A stretch of DNA of 49,896 nucleotides from Chloroflexus sp. MS-G (lineage in GTDB: Bacteria; Chloroflexota; Chloroflexia; Chloroflexales; Chloroflexaceae): contig NZ_JPIM01000020.1 in NCBI RefSeq assembly GCF_000735195.1, positions 1-49,896 of the forward strand. The letters are read 5' to 3'. The translations under genes and the position numbers were made by a program. Below, piece after piece: positions 36,975 through 45,235 of the stretch (position 1 is the stretch's first letter; every line of letters starts with the position of its first letter). Under the pieces are notes generated by a model. The model was not told the origin of the DNA. It searched no databases and was given only the letters and a program-made list of their open reading frames with translations.

Positions 36975-37004
36975 GTGGCGTGCTGGGAAACAGCAGCACG
37001 CCAC
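36975..37004 (+). promoter_or_regulatory. Intercistronic hairpin between two hydrolase genes
   Basis: GTGGCGTGCTG-GGAAACAG-CAGCACGCCAC, an 11-bp perfect stem 14 bp after the first hydrolase and 31 bp before the next ATG, without a T-run. It probably protects the upstream mRNA end or dampens downstream expression. Confidence 0.55.
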
Positions 37005-37035
37005 AAAGTCGGGCAAACGTGTGAAAGGGTTTGCT

Positions 37036-37812
37036 ATGCCAACAATACAGGCCGGAGACCTTAACGTACACTATCTCGACGTCGGTGATGGCGAGCCGAT
37101 TATCTTCGTCCATGGAAACTGGGCCAGTAGTGGCTGGTGGCTGCGTGTGCTCGAACGGCTGCCTGCCGGCTACCGGGGCCTGGCCCCTGACCTACGTGGT
37201 CGTGGGGCGACGCAAGGACCAGATAGCGACTATCGGATGTCATCAATGGCTGCCGATCTATGGCGATTTGCCGATGCACTTGGGATCGAGCGCTGCCATC
37301 TGGTCGGTCACTCGCTAGGTGCAGCTATTGTCTTGCAGGCGGCTCTCGATCAACCCGACCGAGTCATCACACTTGCCGTGCTCGCACCGCCGTGGGTTGA
37401 TGGTATGCCAGATGAGGTCTATCAACCTGACCGACAGCAATTGTTGAAAGATAACCCCGACTTTTTCGCGCAGGCGATTAAAGCAATGGCACCCACCGCG
37501 CCCGAAGACGACCTGTGGCGTGAATTGGTCATGATCGGCCACAGTCAGCGGCTCAGCGCCGCCAACGGCGCTATCGATGCCCTGCGCGAGTGGAAACCGG
37601 GTGATCGGTTACGCACGATCGGGGTACCAGCGTTGGTGATGGGTGGCGAACTTGATCCACTGGTCACCACTGAAACGGTACGTCGGGCGGCTGAAGCGCT
37701 TGGAGTTGAAGCGCAGATTATTCCAGGCGTTGGTCATTCGGCTAATCTGGAAGCGCCTGATCGCTTTCTCGCCTTGCTCTTGCCGCATCTGGCGCAGGCT
37801 CGTTCTTCCTGA
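37036..37812 (+). CDS. Alpha/beta hydrolase
   Basis: 258 residues from ATG 37036, which has AAAGGG at good spacing; GTG 37021 is in frame. The fold is compact: FVHGNWASSGWW, nucleophile Ser93 in VGHSLGA, a possible acid in GELDPLVTTE and His in GVGHSANLEAPD. It is close in design to 35893-36960 but lacks the long lid, suggesting a different substrate. It falls within the same cluster and is likely co-expressed. Activity class is uncertain. Confidence 0.85.
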   Translation: MPTIQAGDLNVHYLDVGDGEPIIFVHGNWASSGWWLRVLERLPAGYRGLAPDLRGRGATQGPDSDYRMSSMAADLWRFADALGIERCHLVGHSLGAAIVLQAALDQPDRVITLAVLAPPWVDGMPDEVYQPDRQQLLKDNPDFFAQAIKAMAPTAPEDDLWRELVMIGHSQRLSAANGAIDALREWKPGDRLRTIGVPALVMGGELDPLVTTETVRRAAEALGVEAQIIPGVGHSANLEAPDRFLALLLPHLAQARSS

Positions 37813-37826
37813 AGGGAATACTGACA

Positions 37827-38216
37827 ATGGATATGCTCCCGGTAGGTACACGCTATCAGCGCACACACACGATCACACAGGCGGAAATCAATCGCTTTGC
37901 AGTGATCAGTGGTGATACGAACCCGATCCATATCGATCCGGTCGTGGCAGCTACCAGCCGTTTCGGTCGCACGATCGCCCACGGTATGCTGCTATACGGC
38001 TATATACGGGCAGCGCTGCGGACGCTGGCCCCACAGGCAGTGCAGCGGACGCAAACGCTAAGCTTTACGCATCCGGTCTTTGCTGACGATCGGGTAACGG
38101 TTGAGGTAGAAGTGATAGAACGACAGGCAACTACGATCCGCTGTGCGGTGAGTGTTGCCCGTCAAGATGGAAAAGTGGCCTGTGGCGGGGAGACAGAACT
38201 AGAGATAAGGGCATGA
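37827..38216 (+). CDS. MaoC-like (R)-specific enoyl-CoA hydratase
   Basis: 129 residues, single hot-dog domain. The hydratase motif is clear: FAVISGDTNPIHIDPVVA with Asp and His of the active dyad, then FGRTIAHGMLLYG. Such enzymes add water to trans-2-enoyl-CoA. AAGGGAA precedes the ATG and its stop overlaps the next start (ATGA at 38213). The position between a CoA ligase and a crotonase supports a role in a CoA-linked beta-oxidation-like path. Confidence 0.9.
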   Translation: MDMLPVGTRYQRTHTITQAEINRFAVISGDTNPIHIDPVVAATSRFGRTIAHGMLLYGYIRAALRTLAPQAVQRTQTLSFTHPVFADDRVTVEVEVIERQATTIRCAVSVARQDGKVACGGETELEIRA

Positions 38217-39001
38217 ATGACGCAGTTACCATGGTTGCCCATAGCCCGATTATGACACTCACGCTCAACCAACCCGAACAGCAGAACCGGCTCAATCCGG
38301 ATTTGTTGACAATCCTGTTACGCCGACTCACCGAAGTACGCCAGCATCACGGTTTACGAGCTGTTGTGTTACAGGCGAACGGTGAGTCTTTTTCAGAAGG
38401 CACCGATCTGGCTGAACTGGTTGCTCAGATCGATCGCGTTGCCTATGCCGACCACGTGCTTAGGCTGTTGCATCAGGTTATGCTTGCGTGCATCGAGCTG
38501 CCGGTTCCGCTGATTGCCGCTGTACAAGGGCCGGTTAGTGGGAGTGCTATCGGGTTAGTGCTAGTAGCCGATGTCGTTCTGGTAACGCCAAAAACCTGTT
38601 TTACTTCTCGTGCAACGACCTTTGGTCTGTGCCCGGAAGGCGGTTGGACAGTCCTTTTACCCCGCCTGATCGGCTATCGCCGCACAACCGAAATTCTCCT
38701 GCTCGAACGTCCGATCACGGCTGAAGAAGCAGTCACGTGGGGATTAGCCAATCGGCTTGTGGCCAGTGGTCATCTTACAGAAGAGGCACAGGCCCTGGCC
38801 CACCAGATCGCTACGCAGATGCCGGGAAGTGTGGCATGGACGCGCCGCTTGCTTTGGGCCGAGCGCGATCAGATCATCGCCGAGCTACATCGTGAACGGG
38901 AACTTTTTTGTACGCACGTTCGGTCGATTGAGGCCGACATTGGCTTAAAGGCCTTCCTGGATCGCCAACGGGCGATCGTAACTACGGAGAGAGAATTATG
39001 A
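38213..39001 (+). CDS. Enoyl-CoA hydratase/isomerase (crotonase) family protein
   Basis: 262 residues. The crotonase fold is seen in VVLQANGESFSEGTDLAEL and AAVQGPVSGSAIGLVLVADVV, which form the oxyanion hole, and FGLCPEGGWTVLLPRLIG in the middle. The classic A-D-G (SAGAD) is SEGTD and the second hole Gly segment is altered, so the reaction might be isomerase or hydrolase rather than standard hydration. Start and stop both overlap neighbours as ATGA, which implies coupled translation with the MaoC and hot-dog genes. Confidence 0.88.
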   Translation: MNDAVTMVAHSPIMTLTLNQPEQQNRLNPDLLTILLRRLTEVRQHHGLRAVVLQANGESFSEGTDLAELVAQIDRVAYADHVLRLLHQVMLACIELPVPLIAAVQGPVSGSAIGLVLVADVVLVTPKTCFTSRATTFGLCPEGGWTVLLPRLIGYRRTTEILLLERPITAEEAVTWGLANRLVASGHLTEEAQALAHQIATQMPGSVAWTRRLLWAERDQIIAELHRERELFCTHVRSIEADIGLKAFLDRQRAIVTTEREL

Positions 39002-39357
39002 CGTCACTGGCAGTAGGAATGCAGGCGAGTGTGCAGCGGGTTATTGATCAGCAACTGGTAGCCGAATATGCAGCCCTCTGTGGCGATCAGCCTCAGCATA
39101 CCGTTCCCGAACCACTTATTGGCGCACTCTTTTCGCAAGTGTTGGGAGTTGAACTTCCCGGCGCCGGATCAGTCTATCTCCGACAGTTGTTCACTTTTAT
39201 TGATGTTGCGCAGATTGGTGAGACCTTGACCGCTACGGTCACCATCACCCACATTCGACCCGATAAACCACTGGTCACGCTACGTACTACCTGTACCGGT
39301 AGCGACAATCGCCTCATCGTTGATGGCGAGGCGCTGGTGATGGTACCACAATCGTGA
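38998..39357 (+). CDS. Small degenerate hot-dog (MaoC-like) protein
   Basis: 119 residues. LIGALFSQVLGVELPGAGSVYL and GETLTATVTITHI are typical of the C-terminal half of a MaoC hot-dog domain. The active segment, normally GDxNPxHxD followed by an HGM block, is shortened to CGDQPQHTVPEPL, so the usual Asp is missing. It may bind acyl-CoA without hydratase activity, pair with the MaoC at 37827, or act as a thioesterase. It overlaps the crotonase stop by 4 bp. Confidence 0.7.
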   Translation: MTSLAVGMQASVQRVIDQQLVAEYAALCGDQPQHTVPEPLIGALFSQVLGVELPGAGSVYLRQLFTFIDVAQIGETLTATVTITHIRPDKPLVTLRTTCTGSDNRLIVDGEALVMVPQS

Positions 39358-39425
39358 ATCGTCACTATGTTCGGGCAACTGCCCGCCGGAATAATGCAGA
39401 TGTCTATCAAAAAGGAGTTTCACCA

Positions 39426-40790
39426 ATGCAAACTGTCCGTCTCGTCCGTCAACTGACTATCACCCTGCTGATAGTCTTCGTCCTCGCCTTGAGTGCGTGT
39501 GGCGGTGGATCAACCGCGCAGCCAACGACAGCGCCTGCGCCAACTGCTGCACCAACCGCCGCACCCGAACCAACTGCCGTACCAACCACAGCACCTGAGC
39601 CAACCGCAGCCCCGACCACGGCGGTATCGACCGGTGAACCGATTGTGGTCGGTCTGCTGACCGACAACTCCGGGCTGCTGGCAATTTACGGCCCAATGCT
39701 CGAACGCGGCTTTACGCTTGGGCTGGAGTATGCGACCAACGGCACCAATCAGGTTGCCGGACGCCCAATCAAGGTCGTGGTAAAAGATACTGCCAGCAAC
39801 CCGGAAACCGGCGTTTCGCTGGCACGCGAGGCGATTGAGAGTGATGGAGCCGATGTGCTGGTTGGTTCACCCAGCTCGCCGGTGGCCCTGGCCGTCTCGG
39901 CAGTTGCTGCGGAAAACAAGATTGTTTACATTGCCGCACCGGCAGCAACACCAGCACTTACCGGCGAAAACTTCAACATCTATACCTTCCGCGCCGGCCG
40001 CACGAGTGTGCAAGACGCATTGACGATGAGTGCTGCGCTCTTGCAAACCGGTAAAAAATTCGTGCAGATTGCGCAGGATAACGCCTTTGGGCGCGGTTCA
40101 GCCGGTGCATTCTATCTGACGGTGAAGGCGCTAGGTGGCGAATTTGTGCTCAACGATACGCCTGAAGGTGTCGGTACCGTCTTTGCCCCACCGGATACCA
40201 CCGACTTTACGCCATACATCAATCAGTTGCTCGACTCAGGGGCAGAAGTCTTAATCGTCACCTGGTCGGGTACCGGCTTCGTGCCAATGTTCCAACAAAT
40301 GCAACAACTGGGCGTCTTCGATGTCATGACCGTAGCAACCGGTTTTGGCGATAACCAGACGATGGTGAACGGCTACGCTGATGCGATCGGTTCTGTGGGA
40401 GTGAGTGTTTATCACTATAGCCTGTTTGATAATCCGGTGAATAACTGGCTGGTTGAGCGTCACAAGGCCGTATACGGCGTGCCACCTGATCTGTTCACCG
40501 AGAGCGGTTTCAATGCGGCGATAATGCTGGTGAAGGCGCTTGAGAAGACCAACGGCGATCCGACTGCCGACGGATTGATCGCTGCTCTGGAAGGGATGAC
40601 GTTCGATGGTCCGAAGGGTAAGTACACGGTACGGCCAGAAGACCACGTCCTATTACAGCCGATGACGCTGGTACGTCTGCTCAACACGACCGATCCCGAT
40701 TTCAAGTTCTTTGAGCTGGTCACGCTCTTTACCCCAGAACAGACCGCACCACCTTGCGCAGTACCGGCAGCATTAGGACGCTGCAAGTAA
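39426..40790 (+). CDS. ABC transporter substrate-binding lipoprotein (branched-chain amino acid type)
   Basis: 454 residues from ATG 39426, which follows AAAAAGGAG; the open frame upstream to 39354 is not used. Lipobox LSAC with Cys25 anchors it to the membrane. A Pro-Thr-Ala-rich linker of about 35 residues (about 31-66) with repeated AAPTTAPEPT-like units follows. The binding domain is of the LivK/periplasmic-binding type 1 fold: IVVGLLTDNSGLLAIYGP, DTASNPETGVSLAREAI, NAFGRGSAGAFYL. LivK-like proteins bind amino acids, amides, urea or aromatic acids; the CoA gene neighbours favour an organic acid. Confidence 0.92.
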   Translation: MQTVRLVRQLTITLLIVFVLALSACGGGSTAQPTTAPAPTAAPTAAPEPTAVPTTAPEPTAAPTTAVSTGEPIVVGLLTDNSGLLAIYGPMLERGFTLGLEYATNGTNQVAGRPIKVVVKDTASNPETGVSLAREAIESDGADVLVGSPSSPVALAVSAVAAENKIVYIAAPAATPALTGENFNIYTFRAGRTSVQDALTMSAALLQTGKKFVQIAQDNAFGRGSAGAFYLTVKALGGEFVLNDTPEGVGTVFAPPDTTDFTPYINQLLDSGAEVLIVTWSGTGFVPMFQQMQQLGVFDVMTVATGFGDNQTMVNGYADAIGSVGVSVYHYSLFDNPVNNWLVERHKAVYGVPPDLFTESGFNAAIMLVKALEKTNGDPTADGLIAALEGMTFDGPKGKYTVRPEDHVLLQPMTLVRLLNTTDPDFKFFELVTLFTPEQTAPPCAVPAALGRCK

Positions 40791-40801
40791 CAATGTGAGC
40801 A

Positions 40802-40831
40802 CACCGCGCACACGTATTGGTGTGCGCGGTG
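40802..40831 (+). promoter_or_regulatory. Intercistronic hairpin after the binding-protein gene
   Basis: CACCGCGCACAC-GTATTG-GTGTGCGCGGTG, a perfect 12-bp stem 11 bp after the binding-protein stop. Such hairpins commonly protect the abundant binding-protein mRNA and lower expression of the following transporter genes. Confidence 0.7.
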
Positions 40832-40855
40832 CTGGTTGGCAATGAAGGAGTGTTC

Positions 40856-41626
40856 GTGAGCGAGTGGATCATTCAAACCCATGCGCTAACCCGCGATTTT
40901 GGCAGCTTACGTGCCGTTGATCACGTTGATCTGAAGGTGCGTAGCGGTAGTGTGCACGCCATTATCGGGCCGAATGGCGCCGGGAAGACAACGTTGTTCA
41001 ATCTGATCAGCGGCTACCTGAAACCAACAAGTGGGCGGGTGATATTTCGTGATCGCGATATTACCCACCTCCCACTGCACAAGATGGCACATCTCGGCAT
41101 CGGTCGTTCGTTTCAGATCACCAACATCTTTCCAACGTTGACCGTCCTGGAAAATGTGCGACTGGCTGCTCAGGCGCGTGGTGGCGACAACTTTCGTTTG
41201 TGGAAACCGGCAACACATTTGCGCCGATATACCGAGCAAGCCTACACAGCTCTGCAACAGGTCGGATTGCACGAGCGAGCATTACAGATCGCTGCCACCC
41301 TACCTCACGGCGATAAACGCCGTCTCGAACTGGCAATTTTGCTGGCCGGCGATGCCGAAGTGCTGCTCCTCGATGAACCAACCGCCGGGATGGCGACTGA
41401 ACAGGTGCCGATCTTGCTCGATTTGCTGCGGCAGATTCGGCGAGGAACGAACAAAACCATCTTAATCGTCGAACACAATATGTCAGTGGTGATGAGTCTG
41501 GCCGAAACAATAACAGTTATGCATCAGGGGCGTGTGTTGGCTGAGGGTAGTCCGGCTGAGATCACTGCCAATCAGGTAGTACGCGAAGCCTATCTGGGAA
41601 CGACCTTCACCGGAGGTCGGCAATGA
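40856..41626 (+). CDS. livG: Branched-chain-type ABC transporter ATPase (LivG-like)
   Basis: 256 residues from GTG 40856, which has AAGGAG seven bases ahead; the upstream frame to 40817 lies in the hairpin. Walker A is GPNGAGKTT, Walker B LLLDEPTAG, and the LivG-type signature is degenerate (LPHGDKRRLELA) as in known LivG proteins. The switch His is in VEHNMSVV. It drives the permease pair encoded downstream. The stop overlaps the next ATG by 4 bp. Confidence 0.94.
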   Translation: MSEWIIQTHALTRDFGSLRAVDHVDLKVRSGSVHAIIGPNGAGKTTLFNLISGYLKPTSGRVIFRDRDITHLPLHKMAHLGIGRSFQITNIFPTLTVLENVRLAAQARGGDNFRLWKPATHLRRYTEQAYTALQQVGLHERALQIAATLPHGDKRRLELAILLAGDAEVLLLDEPTAGMATEQVPILLDLLRQIRRGTNKTILIVEHNMSVVMSLAETITVMHQGRVLAEGSPAEITANQVVREAYLGTTFTGGRQ

Positions 41627-42330
41627 GCGATGTACTATTGGAAGTTGAACATATTCACACCTTTATCGGGCAATTCCATATCCTGGAAGGGGTTTCGCTA
41701 AAGGTGCGTGCCGGGAGTATTACTGCCTTACTGGGTCGCAACGGCGCCGGGAAAACGACGACGTTGCGTTCCATCATGGGCCTGAACCCACCGCGTAGTG
41801 GACAAATCCGCCTGGCCGGTGAACCGATCCATGGGAAGCCAGCTTACGCCATTGCCCAACTCGGGGTTGGCTACGTTCCTGAACATCGCGCCATTTTTCG
41901 CGATCTAACTGTCGAAGAGAATCTTCGCCTGGCCGAACGACGACGCGGCGATCTGAGGCGACGCAGTGATTTTATTATGACCCTCTTCCCTGACCTAAAG
42001 CGGTTTTACCGCCACCCCGGCGGTAAACTTTCCGGCGGTCAACAGCAGATGCTGGCAATCGCACGAGCATTAGTAGCCGATAACCGTCTGCTGCTTATCG
42101 ATGAACCAAGCGAAGGGCTGGCGCCGATTATTGTCGAGCAGATTATGGCCGCACTCCGGCAGATGGCGACCGAAACGACCATTTTGCTTGTCGAGCAAAA
42201 CTTTGCGATGGCCGCCCAACTGGCCGACGAATACTATATCCTCGATGATGGTCGAAACGTTCAACATGGTCGGATGGCCGATCTGATACACGATCACGCT
42301 ACGATCAACCGCTATCTGGGAGCAGGGTAG
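41623..42330 (+). CDS. livF: Branched-chain-type ABC transporter ATPase (LivF-like)
   Basis: 235 residues. Walker A GRNGAGKTT, signature KLSGGQQQMLAIARAL, Walker B LLIDEPSEGLAP and switch region VEQNFAMA are all intact. VGYVPEHRAIFRDLTVEEN is typical of LivF. It forms a heterodimer with the LivG-like protein to power import. Start overlaps the previous stop, giving coupled translation. Confidence 0.95.
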   Translation: MSDVLLEVEHIHTFIGQFHILEGVSLKVRAGSITALLGRNGAGKTTTLRSIMGLNPPRSGQIRLAGEPIHGKPAYAIAQLGVGYVPEHRAIFRDLTVEENLRLAERRRGDLRRRSDFIMTLFPDLKRFYRHPGGKLSGGQQQMLAIARALVADNRLLLIDEPSEGLAPIIVEQIMAALRQMATETTILLVEQNFAMAAQLADEYYILDDGRNVQHGRMADLIHDHATINRYLGAG

Positions 42331-42533
42331 TGGTACATCCTGAGCGTATGGCGTGTGATCGCGGTCGGATTCGGTGTGTGTCAGGTAGAGAAGAAGTTAG
42401 TGCGATGGGTGAACTATTTGCCAATCATAGCCCGGATTGAAACGATAAAAACCTGACACCTGTGCTACCGAGGGGGAGACGGTCATTGGCTGAAAAAAAC
42501 GAACAAAGCAATGCTGCAAGAATGAGGGTTGGC
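42331..42533. other. Spacer between livF and livH
   Basis: About 200 bp with no gene. The permease frame is open from 42462, so a longer N-terminus starting at TTG 42486 (after GGGGGAG) is possible. I see no terminator. Confidence 0.5.
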
Positions 42534-44009
42534 ATGATCGAATGGATCAAGTATCGTCGTGGACTGATAATCGGGATTGGGGCAATAATTCTTTTTGCGT
42601 ATTGGGCAACCACAACTTACGAGCCTAGGGTCCTTGCCAGTATTCTTCTTTCCGGGTTAACGCTAGGCGCGCTCTACTTTCTGGTCACATCTGGCCTCTC
42701 GCTCATTTTTGGCCTGATGGATGTGCTCAACTTTGCCCACGGCACGCTCTTTATGATCGGGGCGTATGTTGGCTTTACCCTTTACGCCAATCCACGCCTG
42801 CTGTTGAATACGGTGCCGTTCGTTATCGCAGTTGTCGCCGGTTGGTTGCTGGCTGGCTGGCTACCGGTGAAGCGAATCAGGACGCCAGGCTGGTTGTTCT
42901 GGATCGGTGCCGTTATCGTGGCAATGATGGCAGTCTGGGGCTTCGAGCTAGCGCCACTGGCAACCACAGCGCTTAGTTCTGGCGGACGGATACCAACCGA
43001 GCAGGCTCAGGCGCCGACCGCTATCTTCGTGATTCGCACATTGGGTCTGGCAGTGGCCGGTCTTATCGCTGGTATAGCGTTTCTTGTCGGTAAAGAGCAC
43101 GCTCAACAACCATTGTCAGCAAAACTCCTCGTACCGCTTGGCATGCTTACCCTAGCACTTATCATTGCTCCAATCCGGCTGAGTGCCGAGGGCTGGCTCC
43201 TAAGCCTTAACTCGAACACTCGCTTCTTGTTAGCTCTCCTGGTTGGCGCCAGTAGTGGTGCAGCACTGGGGGGCCTCATGGAATGGAGCCTGATTCGCCC
43301 ACTGTATAGCCGTCCGATCTATCAGGTCCTGGTTACGCTGGGCCTCGTCTTCGTGGGTACCGAACTGGTCAAAGCGATCTGGGGACCGGGTGGCTATTTT
43401 ATGGAACTCCCTGAATGGTTTAGCCGACGCGGGCCAGGCTGTCCATCGCCAAACCTGATCGCCTGGCTACAAGATAACTGTGCGAGTATTGATGTGCTTG
43501 GACGTCCCTTTCCCAGCTATCGAGTATTCATCATTGCGCTTGGTCTCGTCATGTTCATCGGCACTGCCATTCTCTTGCAGCGTACTCGGCTGGGGATGAT
43601 CATTCGTGCCGGCGTTCAGGACAGTGAAATGGTTCAAGCACTGGGGATCAATGTCCGTCGCGTCTTTACCCTCGTCTTTGCTCTCGGCGCCGGCCTGGCA
43701 GCACTCGGCGGGGTCGCTGCGGCGCCGTTTCTTGGCATCAGCCCCGGTCTCGGTCAGGAATTTCAATTACAGGCATTCATTGCCGTCGTGATCGGTGGCA
43801 TGGGGAGCTTCACCGGTGCAGCGCTCGGTGCATTGCTCGTTGGCCTATCCCGCGCCTTTGGCGACCAGATTGTTCTGACCGGCATTCAACTGCCGTGGAT
43901 GAGTGAAGCAATGTCTTTTTCACCCTCCATTGCCCGCGCATCCACCGTCTTAATCATGGCACTAGTGCTCCTGCTGCGTCCAGCAGGTCTGTTTGGCAAG
44001 AAGGAGTAG
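42534..44009 (+). CDS. livH: Branched-chain-type ABC transporter permease (LivH-like), enlarged
   Basis: 491 residues from ATG 42534, with GAGGG six bases ahead; starts at 42522 or 42486 cannot be excluded. LivH hallmarks are SGLTLGALYFLVTSGLSL, FGLMDVLNFAHG, and GIRAGVQDSEMVQALGIN-type loop (IIRAGVQDSEMVQALGIN), with GGMGSFTGAALGAL near the end. Ordinary LivH has about 300 residues. Here an insert of roughly 150 residues with three or four extra helices follows the first helical pair, and a Cys-containing loop (GPGCPSPN ... DNCAS) is present. The insert may shape substrate choice. Confidence 0.92.
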   Translation: MIEWIKYRRGLIIGIGAIILFAYWATTTYEPRVLASILLSGLTLGALYFLVTSGLSLIFGLMDVLNFAHGTLFMIGAYVGFTLYANPRLLLNTVPFVIAVVAGWLLAGWLPVKRIRTPGWLFWIGAVIVAMMAVWGFELAPLATTALSSGGRIPTEQAQAPTAIFVIRTLGLAVAGLIAGIAFLVGKEHAQQPLSAKLLVPLGMLTLALIIAPIRLSAEGWLLSLNSNTRFLLALLVGASSGAALGGLMEWSLIRPLYSRPIYQVLVTLGLVFVGTELVKAIWGPGGYFMELPEWFSRRGPGCPSPNLIAWLQDNCASIDVLGRPFPSYRVFIIALGLVMFIGTAILLQRTRLGMIIRAGVQDSEMVQALGINVRRVFTLVFALGAGLAALGGVAAAPFLGISPGLGQEFQLQAFIAVVIGGMGSFTGAALGALLVGLSRAFGDQIVLTGIQLPWMSEAMSFSPSIARASTVLIMALVLLLRPAGLFGKKE

Positions 44010-44012
44010 TTG

Positions 44013-45038
44013 ATGCTGGCACGTCTCAAAGCACCACAATGGGCAGGCCTAAGCCTGATCGGTGGCCTGGTTATCTTTCCATATGTGATTGCCATGCTCA
44101 CCGGTCAACCGGTTGACAGCGGCGTCCCCAAATTCTGGCAGGGTATGCTCATCCAGGTCTTCATCCTGGCCGTCTTCGCAATGAGCTACGACATCCTTAT
44201 GGGCTACACCGGTATTCTCTCGTTCGGGCATGCGCTTTTCTTCGGTACCGGCGCCTATACGATTGGGATCCTGCTTAAGCACGCCGGCTGGGACCTCGGT
44301 TCGGCATTCGTGGCCGTTATTGTCATCGCCATTGTGCAGAGTCTGATCGTTGGTCTCCTCTCGTTGCGTGTGAGTGGCGTCTACTTCGCAATGGTCACGC
44401 TCGCATTTGCCCAGATGTTCTTTCTGCTGGCAGAGGCGACCGACTTTCGCCAATGGACGGGCGCCGAAGATGGGTTACAGAGTATCCCGGTTCCGGCGTG
44501 GATCAGCCCAACGACTGAACGGCTGCGCTTTTATTATCTCGCATTGGGGTTCGCGATTGCTATGTACCTCGTCGCACGGCAAATCGTTAACTCGCCGACC
44601 GGTCGGGTGATGATGGCGATCCGCGATAACGAAGTGCGAGCGAAGGTGCTGGGCTACAACACGTTGATCTTTAAGCTTATCGCTATTACGGTGAGTGGGA
44701 TCATGGCTGCGCTTGCCGGTGCGCTCAATGCGCTGTGGAACCTCAATGCCAATCCCGCAGTGCTCAGTGTTGCCACCACTATCAATGCCCTGCTCATGAC
44801 TATCATCGGCGGGGTTGGTTCGTTGATCGGGCCAATGCTCGGTGCCGGTGTTATCCAGTTGTTGGGGTACTGGCTTAATGTGCTCTTCGGCCCAAGCTGG
44901 CCGCTACTCTTCGGAATTGTTTACATTCTGATTGTGCTCTTCCTGCCTTACGGGATCGTCGGCACGTGGCGACTTCGCGGTACAAGCTGGCTTGAGCAGT
45001 GGCGTCGCCGCTGGCAGGAATTAACGGTACGGTCGTGA
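44013..45038 (+). CDS. livM: Branched-chain-type ABC transporter permease (LivM-like)
   Basis: 341 residues from ATG 44013, six bases after AAGGAG, 3 bp after livH. Landmarks: AMSYDILMGYTGILSFGHALFFG near 50-72 read in two parts, LRVSGVYFAMVTLAFAQM, RDNEVRAKVLGYN and GGVGSLIGPMLGAG. It pairs with the LivH-like protein to make the transmembrane pore. It ends the plus-strand cluster that began with the CoA ligase. Confidence 0.95.
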   Translation: MLARLKAPQWAGLSLIGGLVIFPYVIAMLTGQPVDSGVPKFWQGMLIQVFILAVFAMSYDILMGYTGILSFGHALFFGTGAYTIGILLKHAGWDLGSAFVAVIVIAIVQSLIVGLLSLRVSGVYFAMVTLAFAQMFFLLAEATDFRQWTGAEDGLQSIPVPAWISPTTERLRFYYLALGFAIAMYLVARQIVNSPTGRVMMAIRDNEVRAKVLGYNTLIFKLIAITVSGIMAALAGALNALWNLNANPAVLSVATTINALLMTIIGGVGSLIGPMLGAGVIQLLGYWLNVLFGPSWPLLFGIVYILIVLFLPYGIVGTWRLRGTSWLEQWRRRWQELTVRS

Positions 45039-45070
45039 AGGCAGTCCATTGCAGCGATCACGAATGGATT

Positions 45071-45148
45071 ACCACCGAGAGCACAGAGGGCACAGAGGTT
45101 TGATAAAACCCTCCGCACCTCTCCGTGCTCTCTGTGCTCGCTGTGGTG
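45071..45148. repeat. Long imperfect inverted repeat
   Basis: ACCACCGAGAGCACAGAG (45071-45088) pairs with CTCTGTGCTCGCTGTGGT (45130-45147), and the inner GGCACAGAGG pairs with CCTCTCCGTGC, leaving an A/T loop. The arms resemble a widespread short intergenic repeat with CAGAGGGCACAGAGG cores. It could end the liv transcript, and it lies beside the broken reverse transcriptase. Confidence 0.7.
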
Positions 45149-45199
45149 CATTCTCCTTGTAGCATTCGCAGCCGACGCTGGAAAGGTACCATTACGGGT

Positions 45200-45235
45200 C
45201 GTTTCAAACGTCGATGCGCTACGAAGTTCGAAACG
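45200..45235. repeat. Stem-loop across the broken end of the reverse transcriptase
   Basis: CGTTTCAAACGTCG (45200-45213) pairs with CGAAGTTCGAAACG (45222-45235) at 12 of 14 positions around an 8-nt loop. The stop codon of the truncated reverse transcriptase lies in this loop. Confidence 0.6.
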
